Source: Dermacentor variabilis
Taxonomy: Eukaryota > Arthropoda > Arachnida > Ixodida > Ixodidae
Reading direction: 5' to 3'
Length of the DNA: 64,000 bases
Assembly: GCF_050947875.1 (NCBI RefSeq)
Contig: NC_134569.1
Coordinates: 38,238,277-38,302,276 of the forward strand
Below are positions 45,392-56,028 of the stretch, one piece after another. Under the pieces are notes generated by a model, which made no database searches, had not been told where the DNA came from, and saw only the letters and a list, made by a program, of their open reading frames with translations. The position numbers were made by a program, and so were the translations under genes. The stretch's first letter is position 1; every line of letters starts with the position of its first letter.

Positions 45392-47148
45392 GGGAGTCGT
45401 ATAGGACACTGTATACGTAAACTTTGAGTGACCGCGCAGATGTTTATGCAATAATGACACCGCAATTAGTCCCAGTTTTGGCACAAGCTAGTACCGTTTC
45501 ATCATATAGAAGCGTTGCGGAAGCTAAGGGCACTGCGCCGGGCTGCAAGCGAACGGTGATGCTAATTAAGCACACACGGAGCATCAGGAAAATTCTTTGA
45601 CGCGCCTGCTGCGCGCTTTATCAGCATTTATGCTTTCCTCTCGCCTCACTTTCTTGCTGAATAAAGCAGAAAACTTTAATTGCTAGTGCAGGCAGTGGTT
45701 TGTTGCGTCCTTGGTTTGTCTGTTGCTTACGATCACTGCGAGATCTCGCCCGAGAATGCGTCCCTGGCTTGCAATCCCTCACGCGGGCTTTCTCTTTCGT
45801 CAAAAATGTTTCTGAAGCTTGCGTGCTGTTGCACGGACCTTGTGGAGCCAATGTGATTGCTCTGGCTTAATTTCGGGCTCATCGCGCTACAGAAAGTATT
45901 TATTAGAAAAAGAGCGACGTAAGCGTAGTGGAAGGACAACGAACGTAAGGGTAGCGCCTAGTAGTAAGCCCAGTAGTAGATAAGTGTTGAGGAATCGCTA
46001 ATGGGAAATGTGTCCTTTCTGCGTGATAGGCTTGTGGTAATTTACAACCGCCGAGCGCGGGGAGAGTATGAGGGAGAGTATAGAAAAGAGTGGGCATTGA
46101 GGGCGGTTCATGACGCGACCGTCACTAGTAACTTACCAAGAAACGAACAATGCCTTGAAAGGTCCGGCGATCACGAAATCCTAGTTACCGATAGTCAACG
46201 CGCAGGCGGGCCACGCAGGAAATAAGGGAGGAGGAGTTGGCTTGCCGACGCTAGCTGCCTGACGTCGTGCTTCACTGTAGTCATTGCCCTTTCTCCGTGG
46301 ACACAAACAGTGCGCAAAGCAAAAAGAAACAGAAGCAGGCATAAGAAAACAGGAATGAGACGTGGATTGGTGGCGACGGTTGATTTAGTTGAAACGTATA
46401 GGAAGGATACCAACAGATGCAGGTCAAATATGTGATAGAAAGGAGTGGTGGACAAAATGGAGTAAAGTCCTGTCACAAACTTCGAAAAAGTCAGGAGCCT
46501 AATGATAATGCGGCACAAACGACGGCGCACACTTGAGTGCCCGTGGGGAAAAACAAAGCGTGCCTTTCATGTTTCGCGTCCGATGAAGGTTTGTTGCTTT
46601 TCACTGAAGGTTTGTTGATGAAGGTTTGTTGATTTTCACTGAAGGTACTTCAGTGAACATGTAACATGCAGGCAATGAGTAGCTTGTTAAATAGGCGATT
46701 TCTTTTCTTGTAATGGCGTAATTTGATTTGTCATTGAAAACAATGGCACGCGGATTCATTTACATCTTTGCTATGCGATGAGGCGATCTCCTTCTGTTCG
46801 CTATTCTCTCAAATAATTGGGATCGAATTTGGCAATCTGTGCTCTTCACCGCCGGTATGGCAAAAAAAAAGCGATATATTGTCAAAAGAATCCATGGCGG
46901 TGTCAACCAAAGCCAACACGTGAGCCTGCTTTTGACCAACGTTGCTTTACGGGAGCGTCGTCTTCTCCTGGTTTGTTTCTCTTATATGCGCAGGGGCGGA
47001 TTAGAAATTGCGAAGGTTTCGGTTCATACTGACACGTGTACTTTATCGGGCGACCACGTCTCGCCGCCTAACAAATGTAATCGCACAGCGTGGGATGCGC
47101 CTGCATGTATCCGAAGTTTCTGGAAAGTTATCGATGCTTCTATCCGGA
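45391..47148. other. No gene recognised
   Basis: Short frames only. A small tandem repeat (GAAGGTTTGTTG with a TTTTCACT spacer) lies at 46584-46645. Confidence 0.5.
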
Positions 47149-47444
47149 TGTCAGTTGTCGCCGAACCTTGTGTTATCTGATTTCATCGCGCGACGCGAAT
47201 GGTGTAGAAATTTGTGGAAGGCACGCTGGTCCGAACGATTAGGCTGGAACATTCGACGACTGCTGTATAAAAGCCGACGCGCTTGACCCGCTGATCAGAT
47301 TTTCGACGATCGCCGACGGTGTTCGCCGCTATCGTTGTTCTATAAGTGTAGCCTGTTTTTGTGGGCACAGGTTCGCCCAATAAAAGTTAGTTTTGTCTTT
47401 CACAGTATTGCTACTGTGTTCTTCAACGTCATCAGCACGTGACA
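47149..47444 (+). mobile_element. Solo LTR of a Ty3/gypsy-type element
   Basis: Begins TGTCA and ends TGACA, a 5-bp terminal inverted repeat. It contains TATAAAAG (47264-47271), then a transcribed-looking GC-rich stretch, and an AATAAAAG poly(A) signal (47381-47388) about 60 bp before its end, in promoter-R-U5 order. Neither a primer-binding site to the right nor a polypurine tract to the left is present, so this is a solo LTR left by recombination. I did not find matching target duplications, so the exact left end is less sure than the right. It is unrelated in sequence to the 163-bp LTRs at 58.7-63.9 kb. Confidence 0.65.
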
Positions 47445-48040
47445 ATGCTTAAAGGATCAGTGCATGCTCGCGCAGAAAAAGTAAACACCTGACAGCTGAA
47501 GCATTGAAGTTTGCATCAGTGCTTAGAAAATCCACCTACGAATGGCGCTAGAAAGTGCAAAAATGATCTATAAAGCATGATCTTTCATAAAATGCAAAAC
47601 ACGCATAAAGCAAAGCACATCATGCATGCGCTAGGTATAGGGGTTTTCCGCATGTCACATAACGTGAGCGCAATATCACTTTGCCATGTTGCATTGTTCA
47701 AAGAAGGCATTCACATTAGTTGAAGCGTATCCTTTCCTTACTCTGTTGCGCTCTTCAGTGGCTTCATTTCCTTTAGTGTAAATGAAGGTACAGGACATGC
47801 TTGTATCTTGATGTGGTTTAAGCACTCCTTTTCTAACGAGGACCTTCAACAAATCACAACCATACGTGGAGGAACAAACTAAACTGATAACCGATGTATG
47901 CAGAGTGACATGCACGGAGACATGGTTTCGCTTAAACAAAGTAATGGAAGCATAAGCTCAAAAAAGTAAGAAGGACAAAATTGGTGTGCTGAACACAGGC
48001 TTCGGTATGTCTCCTTATTTTCCCTTTCGATGTGGCGCAG
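47445..48040. other. Probable intron sequence upstream of the GPCR exon
   Basis: No gene is recognised. Its right end has a pyrimidine-rich tract and CAG acceptor (48012-48040) that introduce the receptor exon. Confidence 0.5.
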
Positions 48041-48336
48041 ATGCTACGGTGACCATCCTGATGCTGCTAAACAGCCTCAACAGTTGTGTCAACCCATGGA
48101 TCTACCTGTTCTTCAACCGGAACCTGGTGCAGGCACTGAGGCAGCAGGTGTGCTGCTGCTGCTGCCGCCAGGACAGGACGGTCGACGGATCGAACCCACG
48201 TGGCACGGGTGGACTCCTCCCTGAAATCACAACCCAGGGCACCGACATCAACGTCAGCCGCCAGAGCTCACCGGTCTGCTCGACACCGCGCAAGACCTTC
48301 GACAGCATCGACATGGGCGTCCGAAGGCACCCCTAG
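48041..48336 (+). CDS. Last exon of a vasopressin/oxytocin-type GPCR (TM7 and tail)
   Basis: The only convincing host coding sequence in the window. After a pyrimidine-rich acceptor (CTTATTTTCCCTTTCG, then GCAG ending at 48040) the frame reads ATVTILMLLNSLNSCVNPWI, then YLFF. This is transmembrane helix 7 of a class A GPCR with the NPxxY motif (NPWIY). Helix 8 (NRNLVQALRQQV) follows, then five consecutive cysteines, the usual palmitoylation site, and a Ser/Thr-rich cytoplasmic tail of about 60 residues ending at the stop 48334-48336. The NSCxNPWIY wording is typical of vasopressin/oxytocin-type receptors, including arthropod inotocin receptors. In vertebrate members an intron also falls just before TM7, as here. 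The exon starts in mid-codon (two bases). The earlier helices are not in the window as far as I can read. A corazonin- or other neuropeptide-type receptor is the alternative. Confidence 0.8.
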
Positions 48337-50240
48337 TGGCGCGCCAACGGCGACGCCGCCGCGCGCACAGGACGGGGTGCACGCACGCGGACGTCGTCGT
48401 CTGGCGCAATACAGATGCTGGATATGCACGTGACCACCTGCGCTGAGACCGAGCGTGGGAGTTGAGCTTACTGCTCTGACCTTTCAGCCGCCCTGGTAAG
48501 ACACGCGACTGGAACAGTTTGCCTTCTGGGGCCGTGACCTGCATGCTCAAGCAATACAGAGAGAACATTGCGGCTGGAAATTCGAGTGACACCGTTTCAA
48601 GTGACGTGAATTGGGTGCTGTCAAGACCTTAGCGCCGGCTGTCACAAATGAAGAAACCTATCAGCGTGCTGCTTAGAGCGTGTCCTTGAATTTCCCGGCA
48701 TCACCTGACTACGTTATCCGAGATGTATGTATTGCCTACTTCTTTCCTCGTCATCGTTTTCCTTACTACCCTCTCTACCGATGTAACGTTTTGTGATGAC
48801 ATTTGTTCCAAGCTAGGCACGTATGAGAGCAGACGGAGAAAAGTACCTTAAGAAAAAGAAGGCAAGTTCCTGCGGACGCAGTGTGACGGAGATTAAGTTT
48901 AAGCTGGTCAGCCACAAAGCACACCCGCGATAACAGTAGAAGGGTGCAATCTTCGAATTATGCCACAAAAGTTCCACAGGATCAGGTGATCAAGGATATT
49001 GGGGATTGCTGAGCCAGCCTCTACAAGTAAAGTGGTAATGGCCCGGAGTGTTCCGCGTTACCTCTGTGAGTGAAACTCGCGTGTGGTGAAGCGTCAACAT
49101 GGCAACGCCACAAAAACAACGTAAGCGCCAGCAGCAACGAAGCAGACCTACCACTACAAATGCCATCGTGTGTACACAATGGGTGTCACCTGTAGACTGC
49201 GGCTCCTTCCCGATGGCTTCGCATCAGGCGTTCCCTCTTCAATGAACCAACGAAGCAACCTCCTGGGGTCTGTGTTCATCAGGTTGTGTGAGTAGGTGTG
49301 GTATAGTATAATGCTCAAGCCGGTTGTGTTTACAGGAGTGCGACAGGACGCAGCTGTGATCACCCAAAGACATTTGGACGGGCTATAAAGCAAAATGGGC
49401 AGATCAGTTTCCCTTTTTTCCCTAGAAAGGAATACTGTTCTTGGATACTGCACCTTTCCTTTACTTCCGTGAAAGCACATTTCACGGGATTCTTAGCTCT
49501 TGTGCGTGTGTGTGTGTATGTGTATACCAAGGCGCTGCGATCAAAGTGTGTGATAACTTCTGCACACAGTTCTTTGATTTTCTGGGTGAGGTTGTCGGTG
49601 TAACATACTTGCTGCTTATGTACACACACTTGTATGTGCGTGCGTGCAATTGTATCTGTGTTTTCACGCTAGCGTGTGTGTTTCATGAGTGTGTGTTTGT
49701 GGCGCAAAGAAATCAATCTTCACTTGTGAGCTGTGACTTCCTTTGGACCCCTCGCTGGATGGCGACCGGACGTTTGCGTTCGGATGTTTGGACTATAACC
49801 ACGTTACTTCATTTGGCCTGCCAAACTTTGTTAGGCCGTGCGTGCTTTGAGTGGCCGTCCTATTGCCTTGTAGCTTCGACGTTTCGTAGCTTTGCAGAGC
49901 ACTCCTTTTCTTCCTTGCTCAAGTCTACACGAATAGTTACAAGGACTGTTTCAGCTGTTTGTGCTTCGTTTGTGCAAAAGCGCTGTTTTTTATTTTGTCG
50001 ACGCGTGGAGCGAGGTTTTCAAGGAGGATGCTGGATGTATACAAGACAAAGTAAAGTACTCTTTCTCAATTTTTGTTTCTACATGTCATAGCCGGGTGCT
50101 TTTTTGTGCTTCACTCGACACAATTTTTTATGGTTTCAAGCGCGTCGTATTCACATTAAATTGTCCACCATGTTGTATAAAACATTTGTAGTTTCATTTG
50201 TCATCAAGTATCTATCAAAGAGAGCAAAATAAAGTATTGT
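48337..50240 (+). other. Putative 3' UTR of the GPCR gene
   Basis: No transposon sequence is recognised between the stop codon and the first AATAAA (50228), and the block is bounded by the receptor exon on one side. It contains a short TG-rich stretch at 49498-49525. The 216-codon plus frame (49441-50091) here has no recognisable domain and a TG-repeat-derived Cys-Val run, so I leave it out as a gene. Confidence 0.45.
50228..50233 (+). terminator. Candidate poly(A) signal for the GPCR gene
   Basis: AATAAA, the first one I find downstream of the receptor stop, followed by a TGTT-containing stretch at 50236-50242. An ATTAAA at 50155 is an alternative. Confidence 0.35.
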
Positions 50241-52049
50241 TCCGTGCACCTGTCGAACTTTAAGTTGTTTATGCGAATTCTCGAAATAAAACAACAGTCA
50301 CAAAAACAGAAGTTTCAATCAACCCAAGAGCAACAAGAAGCTACTCTTGCGCTGCTTTCAGGCGCACATTTTTCTTGCCGCCATGGCACCGAAACCACAC
50401 GCTACAATTATTCACTTGGGACTGTCCTAAAATGGTGGGTTGAGCATTTATTTCTTTAGGTGTGGTATTCCTGTAGATCATATCAAGCTGGCTACATTTG
50501 AAGTCCCCCACAATCTCGCTATTCTTGCCAATCGCACCACTTGGGTAGCCTGCGCAGTTGCCATATCCACAAATCTAAATATGCTGCGTCGGGGTCCCTT
50601 CATATGCTGTAATATCTCATGCTTAGTGTTAGTGAAACACTAAGCGCCTTTTGTTGCGAGAATTATTACAAGAACAAGAAAAAGCATTAGAAAAGCACGG
50701 TAAGCGAGACAACCAGCAGCACTTCTTTTCAGTCGCTTATGAATAATAATTATTAGGAAACATTTATAGCACCTTACCTTTTTTAATCGTATTTGTACAC
50801 TCAGAACCCATTTTGGCAGGCGCTAGGTGACGACCCACAAAGAAGAATATTCAATTTGTGACTCACATGATAGCTCCCTCCGGTATAATCTGATTTCGAA
50901 GCGGGGTTCCCCAACAGCAGTATGACAGACTCGCTGACCTAGCCTAGTCTCACCGAACTTCGCAGGTGATCGCATATTGCCACTTAAAACAAGGGACGAC
51001 GATACTAAACATGGTAGAGTCAACCCGGAACTGAACGTTTCACCTCTGGATTCCGCGTAAGCTCTCAACCGAGTAGGCCACTAACATTATTTCTTGACAT
51101 GGAAGATCACAAATGCAAACAGCACAAATAGCAATTAAACCCAAAGTATCTCATAGATAAAATACATAAAGATTAAGTGAGCATACACATACATCCCGCA
51201 AGACCATCAAATCAAATGGCTGATCCTGAGCCGCAAACACATTATGTGTAAGTAGGCCCCAGGTTTCCGGAAAATCGAGCAAGTTGGTTTCAGAACTTCG
51301 CAATCACACGTCGAGAGGCTACGCAAGGAAATAGGCATGATTATGTATTAAGGTAATTCACTCAGAATTTTAAAAAGAGAAATCGAATTGAATATGGCTT
51401 GATGCCAGTGTATTTCCGTAGAGCTATTTCCATAATCTCAAAATCTCAAAAAGGAGCACAGTGTTTTCAGAATCTATAAAACACGAATCAATTTTCTGAG
51501 GTCGAGAAAACCGGTGACTATTTGTCGACGACGGCAAGAAACAGACGATAATTGCTTCCTTCTCCACTTTAAGTGGAAGTTTTCTTGAGTGTTATAATGA
51601 GGAAAATTGTATTGTCCCATAAGGAACGGACTCACTTAAGCGCGTCCTGATGACAACATTGCGTGTAAAAAGAGAGCCAGCCGCCAGAACGTGCCCACAA
51701 GTACATCATAAATTGCTTGTTTATAGGGTAGACTCGAGCAAACCTCAAAAATAAATATGTAACTGCTGACTATTGAGAGAAAAAAACCGAGGTGCTGCTG
51801 ATGCATATTTCACGACTGATGACCCAATTATGCCCAGAAAATAGCGAAGCCGCAACATTTTCCTATAAAAAATCTGGAGGGGCGTATCTTTTGAACATCA
51901 TAAAAGAAACATATTCGAGAAAGAAGTCATTTAACAAAAAGGCGAGCAAGCACTGGATGGCAAATTTCAAGTGCGACTAAAAGGTGACAACGTCGCATAA
52001 CCCCACAACACGGCTTGAAAATAAATGTGGCAAAAGCTCGATGAACGAG
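50241..52049. other. No gene recognised
   Basis: Short frames on both strands, no motifs. The stretch 50870-51060 (minus frame of 81 codons) is not recognisable. Confidence 0.5.
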
Positions 52050-52255
52050 AGGAAAGGGAATTAACCGAGGGACCCGATTTTTATTAGACATGTCATAAGA
52101 ACCCGATAAACACTGACACCAAGGACAACATAGGAGACATTACTTGCGCTTAATAAATGAAATAAACGATAAATAAATGGAAATTCAAGTGGATGAAAAA
52201 ACAACTTGCCGCAAGTGGGGAACGAACCTTCTCGTTGTGGGTTTGTGCGATTAAG
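52050..52255 (-). repeat. Dispersed repeat, 3' end-like
   Basis: On the minus strand: CACTTGCGGCAAGTTGTTTT, then TCATCCACTTGAATTTCC, then AATAAAAATCGGGTCCCTCGG near its end. From memory it resembles a repeat common in tick transcripts. The AATAAA and AT-rich build suggest a retroposon 3' end. Confidence 0.4.
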
Positions 52256-52509
52256 TAAAGTATGTAGAGATGCCACTCCATCCATGAGTTATTACAGCGA
52301 ACTACTGAGAATACTGTCGCCGTACTGAGAGGGAAATATTCTACTTCTATCGGGACCGTTGCTAAGTGCGTTGGGATCATGTACCATAGATCTAATTTAT
52401 TCGAAATCAATGCTGCCTGTGAATACCTTACAAAACGCTTGTGTGGTGGTAATTGCAGCCTCGGAACTGTTATCAATGTAGACAAAGGCTACAGCACCAA
52501 ACTATGCAA

Positions 52510-52533
52510 GAACGGGACCTCGAGGTCCCGTTC
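52510..52533. repeat. Perfect 24-bp palindrome
   Basis: GAACGGGACCTC followed at once by its exact reverse complement, with no spacer. It lies about 150 bases before the first readable ORF of the LINE and might belong to its 5' region. Confidence 0.8.
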
Positions 52534-52660
52534 GAGAACTAATCGAGAGGGCGACGGGAGCAAAGCACACGTGAGCTTGGTAAGCGCAGTCTCCGGCACT
52601 ACGACTTAGCCGCCTAAAGCAAGGTGTCCGCCGTAGAACAGGAAATGACAGATTAGAAAC

Positions 52661-53089
52661 ATGTTAGAACAGATAACCCGAGAGAATGCAACACTTAAAT
52701 ATGAGATCAAGCAGCTTAGGGCAGAAAAAACGAAGCTACAGCAACAAAGAAGGAATAGCAACACATCGTCCGCCAGTAGGAAGACGACGCCTAGTCGAGC
52801 TCCAACACCCGTTCCCACACAATCGAACGGTGAAGCACCACCACAAAAAAGGAAGTTGCAAGAAACAGTTGAGGAAAAGAGCGTCTTTGCAATCAGCGAG
52901 GTTATGGGAACGTTTAAAGAAATGTTAGACAGGTTACAGCAACAAATCACAAACAGGTATGTAGAGATTAAGGAATGATTCGATGGATTAGAGAATAGAG
53001 TATCGGCACTAGAAAGCACACCAAAGTACATTCGGCCGGCAGGTGCAGGGCTGGCAGAAGCAAATCGTATAGCAGAGCGAATGCGGTAG
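52661..53089 (+). pseudogene. LINE ORF1 (coiled coil)
   Basis: Residues 1-30 form a charged coiled coil (MLEQITRENATLKYEIKQLR). A Ser/Pro/Thr-rich linker follows, then a second helical segment (VMGTFKEMLDRLQQQ). A TGA at 52976-52978 interrupts the frame, which then continues in register (FDGLENRVSALESTPKYIRP) to a stop at 53087. Its product would bind element RNA. No zinc knuckles are visible in this short version. Confidence 0.6.
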
Positions 53090-53092
53090 GAA

Positions 53093-53992
53093 ATGGCAAG
53101 GCCACCAGGGAAGAAAAGTTACATCAACATGGGTCTGTGTAACCAATACGCGATTTGGCAATGGAACTGCCGCTGGTATCGTCGCAAGCGAGGAAACCTG
53201 CAGGAGTGCGTAGCAAGTAAGGAGACGCTAGATGTCACCGCCCTGCAGGAGAACACGGGGATGGCAAAATTATCGGGGTATAAATCTTACAGTGCTTCCG
53301 GCGATAAGGTGACCGTCACGACGCTGATACACAGAAACCTCTCGGCTGTCGAGCACCATACCGGTATGTGCTTCATAGGCCGCGTCCTGATTGATATAAT
53401 TCCCTCCCAAGAAGAGAGAAGCCTATTTATTCTTAAAATATACAGTCCACAACGACACAAGCCCAAATTCGGTCCACCCTTCCGCAAAGCGTTGAGCGTA
53501 GTGGACAAGTAGGCGTTAGTCGGAGTCGGCAATGTTAACGCGCCACATGTGGCTTGCGGATGCAGCATAAAGAGCATTAAGGGCCGAAGCCTATGGGCAG
53601 ACGTTCAGCACGAAGGACTAACGCTCATAACAGACCCTCGGGCAACAACCACAATAAGAAACAGCGTAGCGAACGACACGACACGACATCTCACATTTAC
53701 GAAGAATGTAGCAGATTTTCATTGGATAAACATGCAGGAAAGCTTGGGTAGCGACCACTACTTCGTCGCAGGCCCGAGGAAAAAGAGGGGTAGAGAACTG
53801 AAACTTTTAGAATGGAACTCTTTCCGCAAAATCCGACAAGATGCGGAAGACACTATAACGGACATCGAGAAATGGGTAGAGAAACTACAAGAAAGCGTTG
53901 AACGAGCTATCAAAACTGTTCAAGAGGAGGCAGGGATAGAGGAGAGATACAGCGATTATTGGACATGTGGAAAGCGAAAGGTCGTATGCTGA
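53093..53992 (+). pseudogene. LINE AP endonuclease
   Basis: The N-terminal motif IWQWNCRWYRRKRGNLQE (catalytic Asn) is at 53154. LDVTALQEN, with the metal-binding Glu, follows. After a TAG at 53511 the same frame goes on with VGVGNVNAPH, where the usual GDFNAPH Asp-Phe is altered, then ESLGSDHYFV with the catalytic SDH at 53750-53758. So the first and last catalytic groups are preserved and the middle one is mutated. Confidence 0.75.
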
Positions 53993-55495
53993 AAGATGGA
54001 AAAAGCAAAAACATAATCGGAAATTAAGGAAGGTAATTGTGGAATTAAACAAGAAAATGGAGATATATGCAAATAGGTTAACCCAACAAAAGGGGGAAGC
54101 CACGTGCAACTTGATGGAAAGGCAGATGGGAATGTCCAAGTTCAGGAACGTTCTCCGATGCGTCTTGGACCCCGGCAGTACAAAAACCATACAAGGATAC
54201 TCTACAAACGATTACACACAGCTACGATGGTACAGAAGCAGGGCTCTTTCGAGAGCTCCAAAAGATTTTCCTTGGAGATACGGATACGGAGAACGACTCC
54301 CGCATTACCTAGGTAACGAGAATCCTGATCTCGATACCCCCATACGGAGGCACAAGTCAGATATGAACTTACCAGGCTCAACCCGAAATCTGGACCAGGA
54401 CCCAATGGGATAAGCAACAAAACACTCAGGAATCTCGACGATGTATCGATCCGAGCTCTCATGATGGACTACATGAATAACTTCTGGGAACAAGGTGGCA
54501 TTCCAAGTCAATGGAAATCAACCCAAATCATTTTTATACCGAAGCCTGGAAAGAAACCACAACTGGCCAACTTAAGGCCCATATCGCTAACATCCTGCGT
54601 AGGTAAACTCATGGAACATATGGTTCTCACACGCCTCACGAGATACATGGATGATGGAGGACTTTACCCACATACCATGGTTGGATTTTGACTCAAGTTA
54701 TCGACGCAGGATATTATGCTGAAAGTAAAGTATCAGATCAGAGATGCGGGTGGGAAAACTCTAGACACGAAAAAAATACTAGGTCTCAATCTAACTAAGG
54801 CCTTTGACACTGTCAGGCACAAGGGAATACTACAAAATTTGCAAAAGGGGAATGTAAGACGTAAAATATACGCGTACATCAAAGACTTCTTGACGGATCG
54901 TACCGCAAAGATTTCAATTGGAGAATGCAAATCGGAGATGCTCTAACTAGGTACCCCGCAGGGTTTAGCCCTATCTCCCTTTCTATCCAACGTGACAATG
55001 AGTGGTCTTCCTTCGAGATTCGAAAAGATAGAAGGACACGGACGCAGCCTATACGTGGACATTACACTCTGGGGGGCGGCTGGAAGCGATGGGCATGTGG
55101 AAGAGATCCTCCAAACAGCAGTAATCCTGGTCGAAGACTACATCAGAGACACGGGGCTGAGATTTTCCTCGCACAAATCAGAACTTCTGCTCCATCCAGC
55201 GGTCGAAAAAGCATTAGGGAAAGGCCGGGCATTGTGGTCACTGTAGAAGGCACCACGATACCAATAGTGGAGAGCCAGAGAATACTGGGACTCCGCATAC
55301 CCTACAACGACCATAATGGAGAAACCATTAGACTACTGGACACTAGTGTTCAACAAACAATCAGATTAATACAGCGGATATCCAACAGCCACTACGGCAT
55401 AAAAGAGCACAACCTCATCCTATTAATAGAAACATTCGTCATCACTCGTATTGCATATGTGGTCCCTTATCTCAAGCTCTACGCTGCATAGAAAG
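53967..55495 (+). pseudogene. LINE reverse transcriptase
   Basis: Readable over several frames: GPGPNGISNKTLRNLDD (54390), IIFIPKPGKKPQLANLRPIS (54523), a stop after PHTMVGF (54690), then motif A as GLNLTKAFDTVRH. There the first catalytic Asp of the usual GLDL has become Asn. Motif B reads LGTPQGLALSPFLSN, and the active site reads LYVDITLW, a one-codon loss relative to YADD. Motif E (QRILGLRIP) and the thumb follow to 55491. Two catalytic positions are therefore lost. Confidence 0.8.
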
Positions 55496-55829
55496 TCAAG
55501 ATAGAATGCATTATTAGAAGGGCGTATAAGCAAGCCTCGGCACTTCCGGCAAATACATCAAACGAGAAGTTCCTGGCGCTCAGCGTGCAGAACACACTAA
55601 ACGAACTTATTGAGGCCCAGCGAGAAGCGCAGTATTCAAGACTTATACAGAGTTTGACGGGGGCACACATCTTAGACGACATCGGAATAACCTAAGAAGC
55701 ACAGCACGGACTGCGGAGTGACAGCTCAAGGAGATAAGGGAACATCTCTCAATACCCCCAATCCCCAGAAACATGCACCCGGAGTTTCAAAAAGATAGAA
55801 GAATCGCAAGAGCGAAAGATTCAGTAGTG

Positions 55830-56024
55830 CCAGGGACGTTGTCTATGTAGACGCGGCGGAGTACATAAATAGAGTATGTAGATGGTATGAATCAAGAGGG
55901 TGACTCCAGGGTTAGTAGCACTGTAAAAACAGGAAAGGTGGAGAGGTGGTGGAGGAGGCTACCTTAGCACAGGCAATAGCCTCCACGGAGGCTAACATCG
56001 TAGTCAGCGACTCCAAGAAAGCCG
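55830..56024 (+). pseudogene. LINE RNase H, first half
   Basis: RNase H removes element RNA from the RNA/DNA hybrid. The first catalytic Asp is in VVYVDAAEY (55838), the catalytic Glu in VEEATLAQAIAST (55949), and the second Asp in IVVSDSKKAV (55998). Stops occur between the first two. The frame runs into the TTAA of the inserted transposon at 56025. Confidence 0.7.
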
Positions 56025-56028
56025 TTAA

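Noticed and set aside
49441..50091. 216-codon plus-strand frame downstream of the GPCR exon
   Set aside because: Its first part comes from a TG-repeat (Cys-Val run) and the rest has no domain; it lies in the likely 3' UTR.
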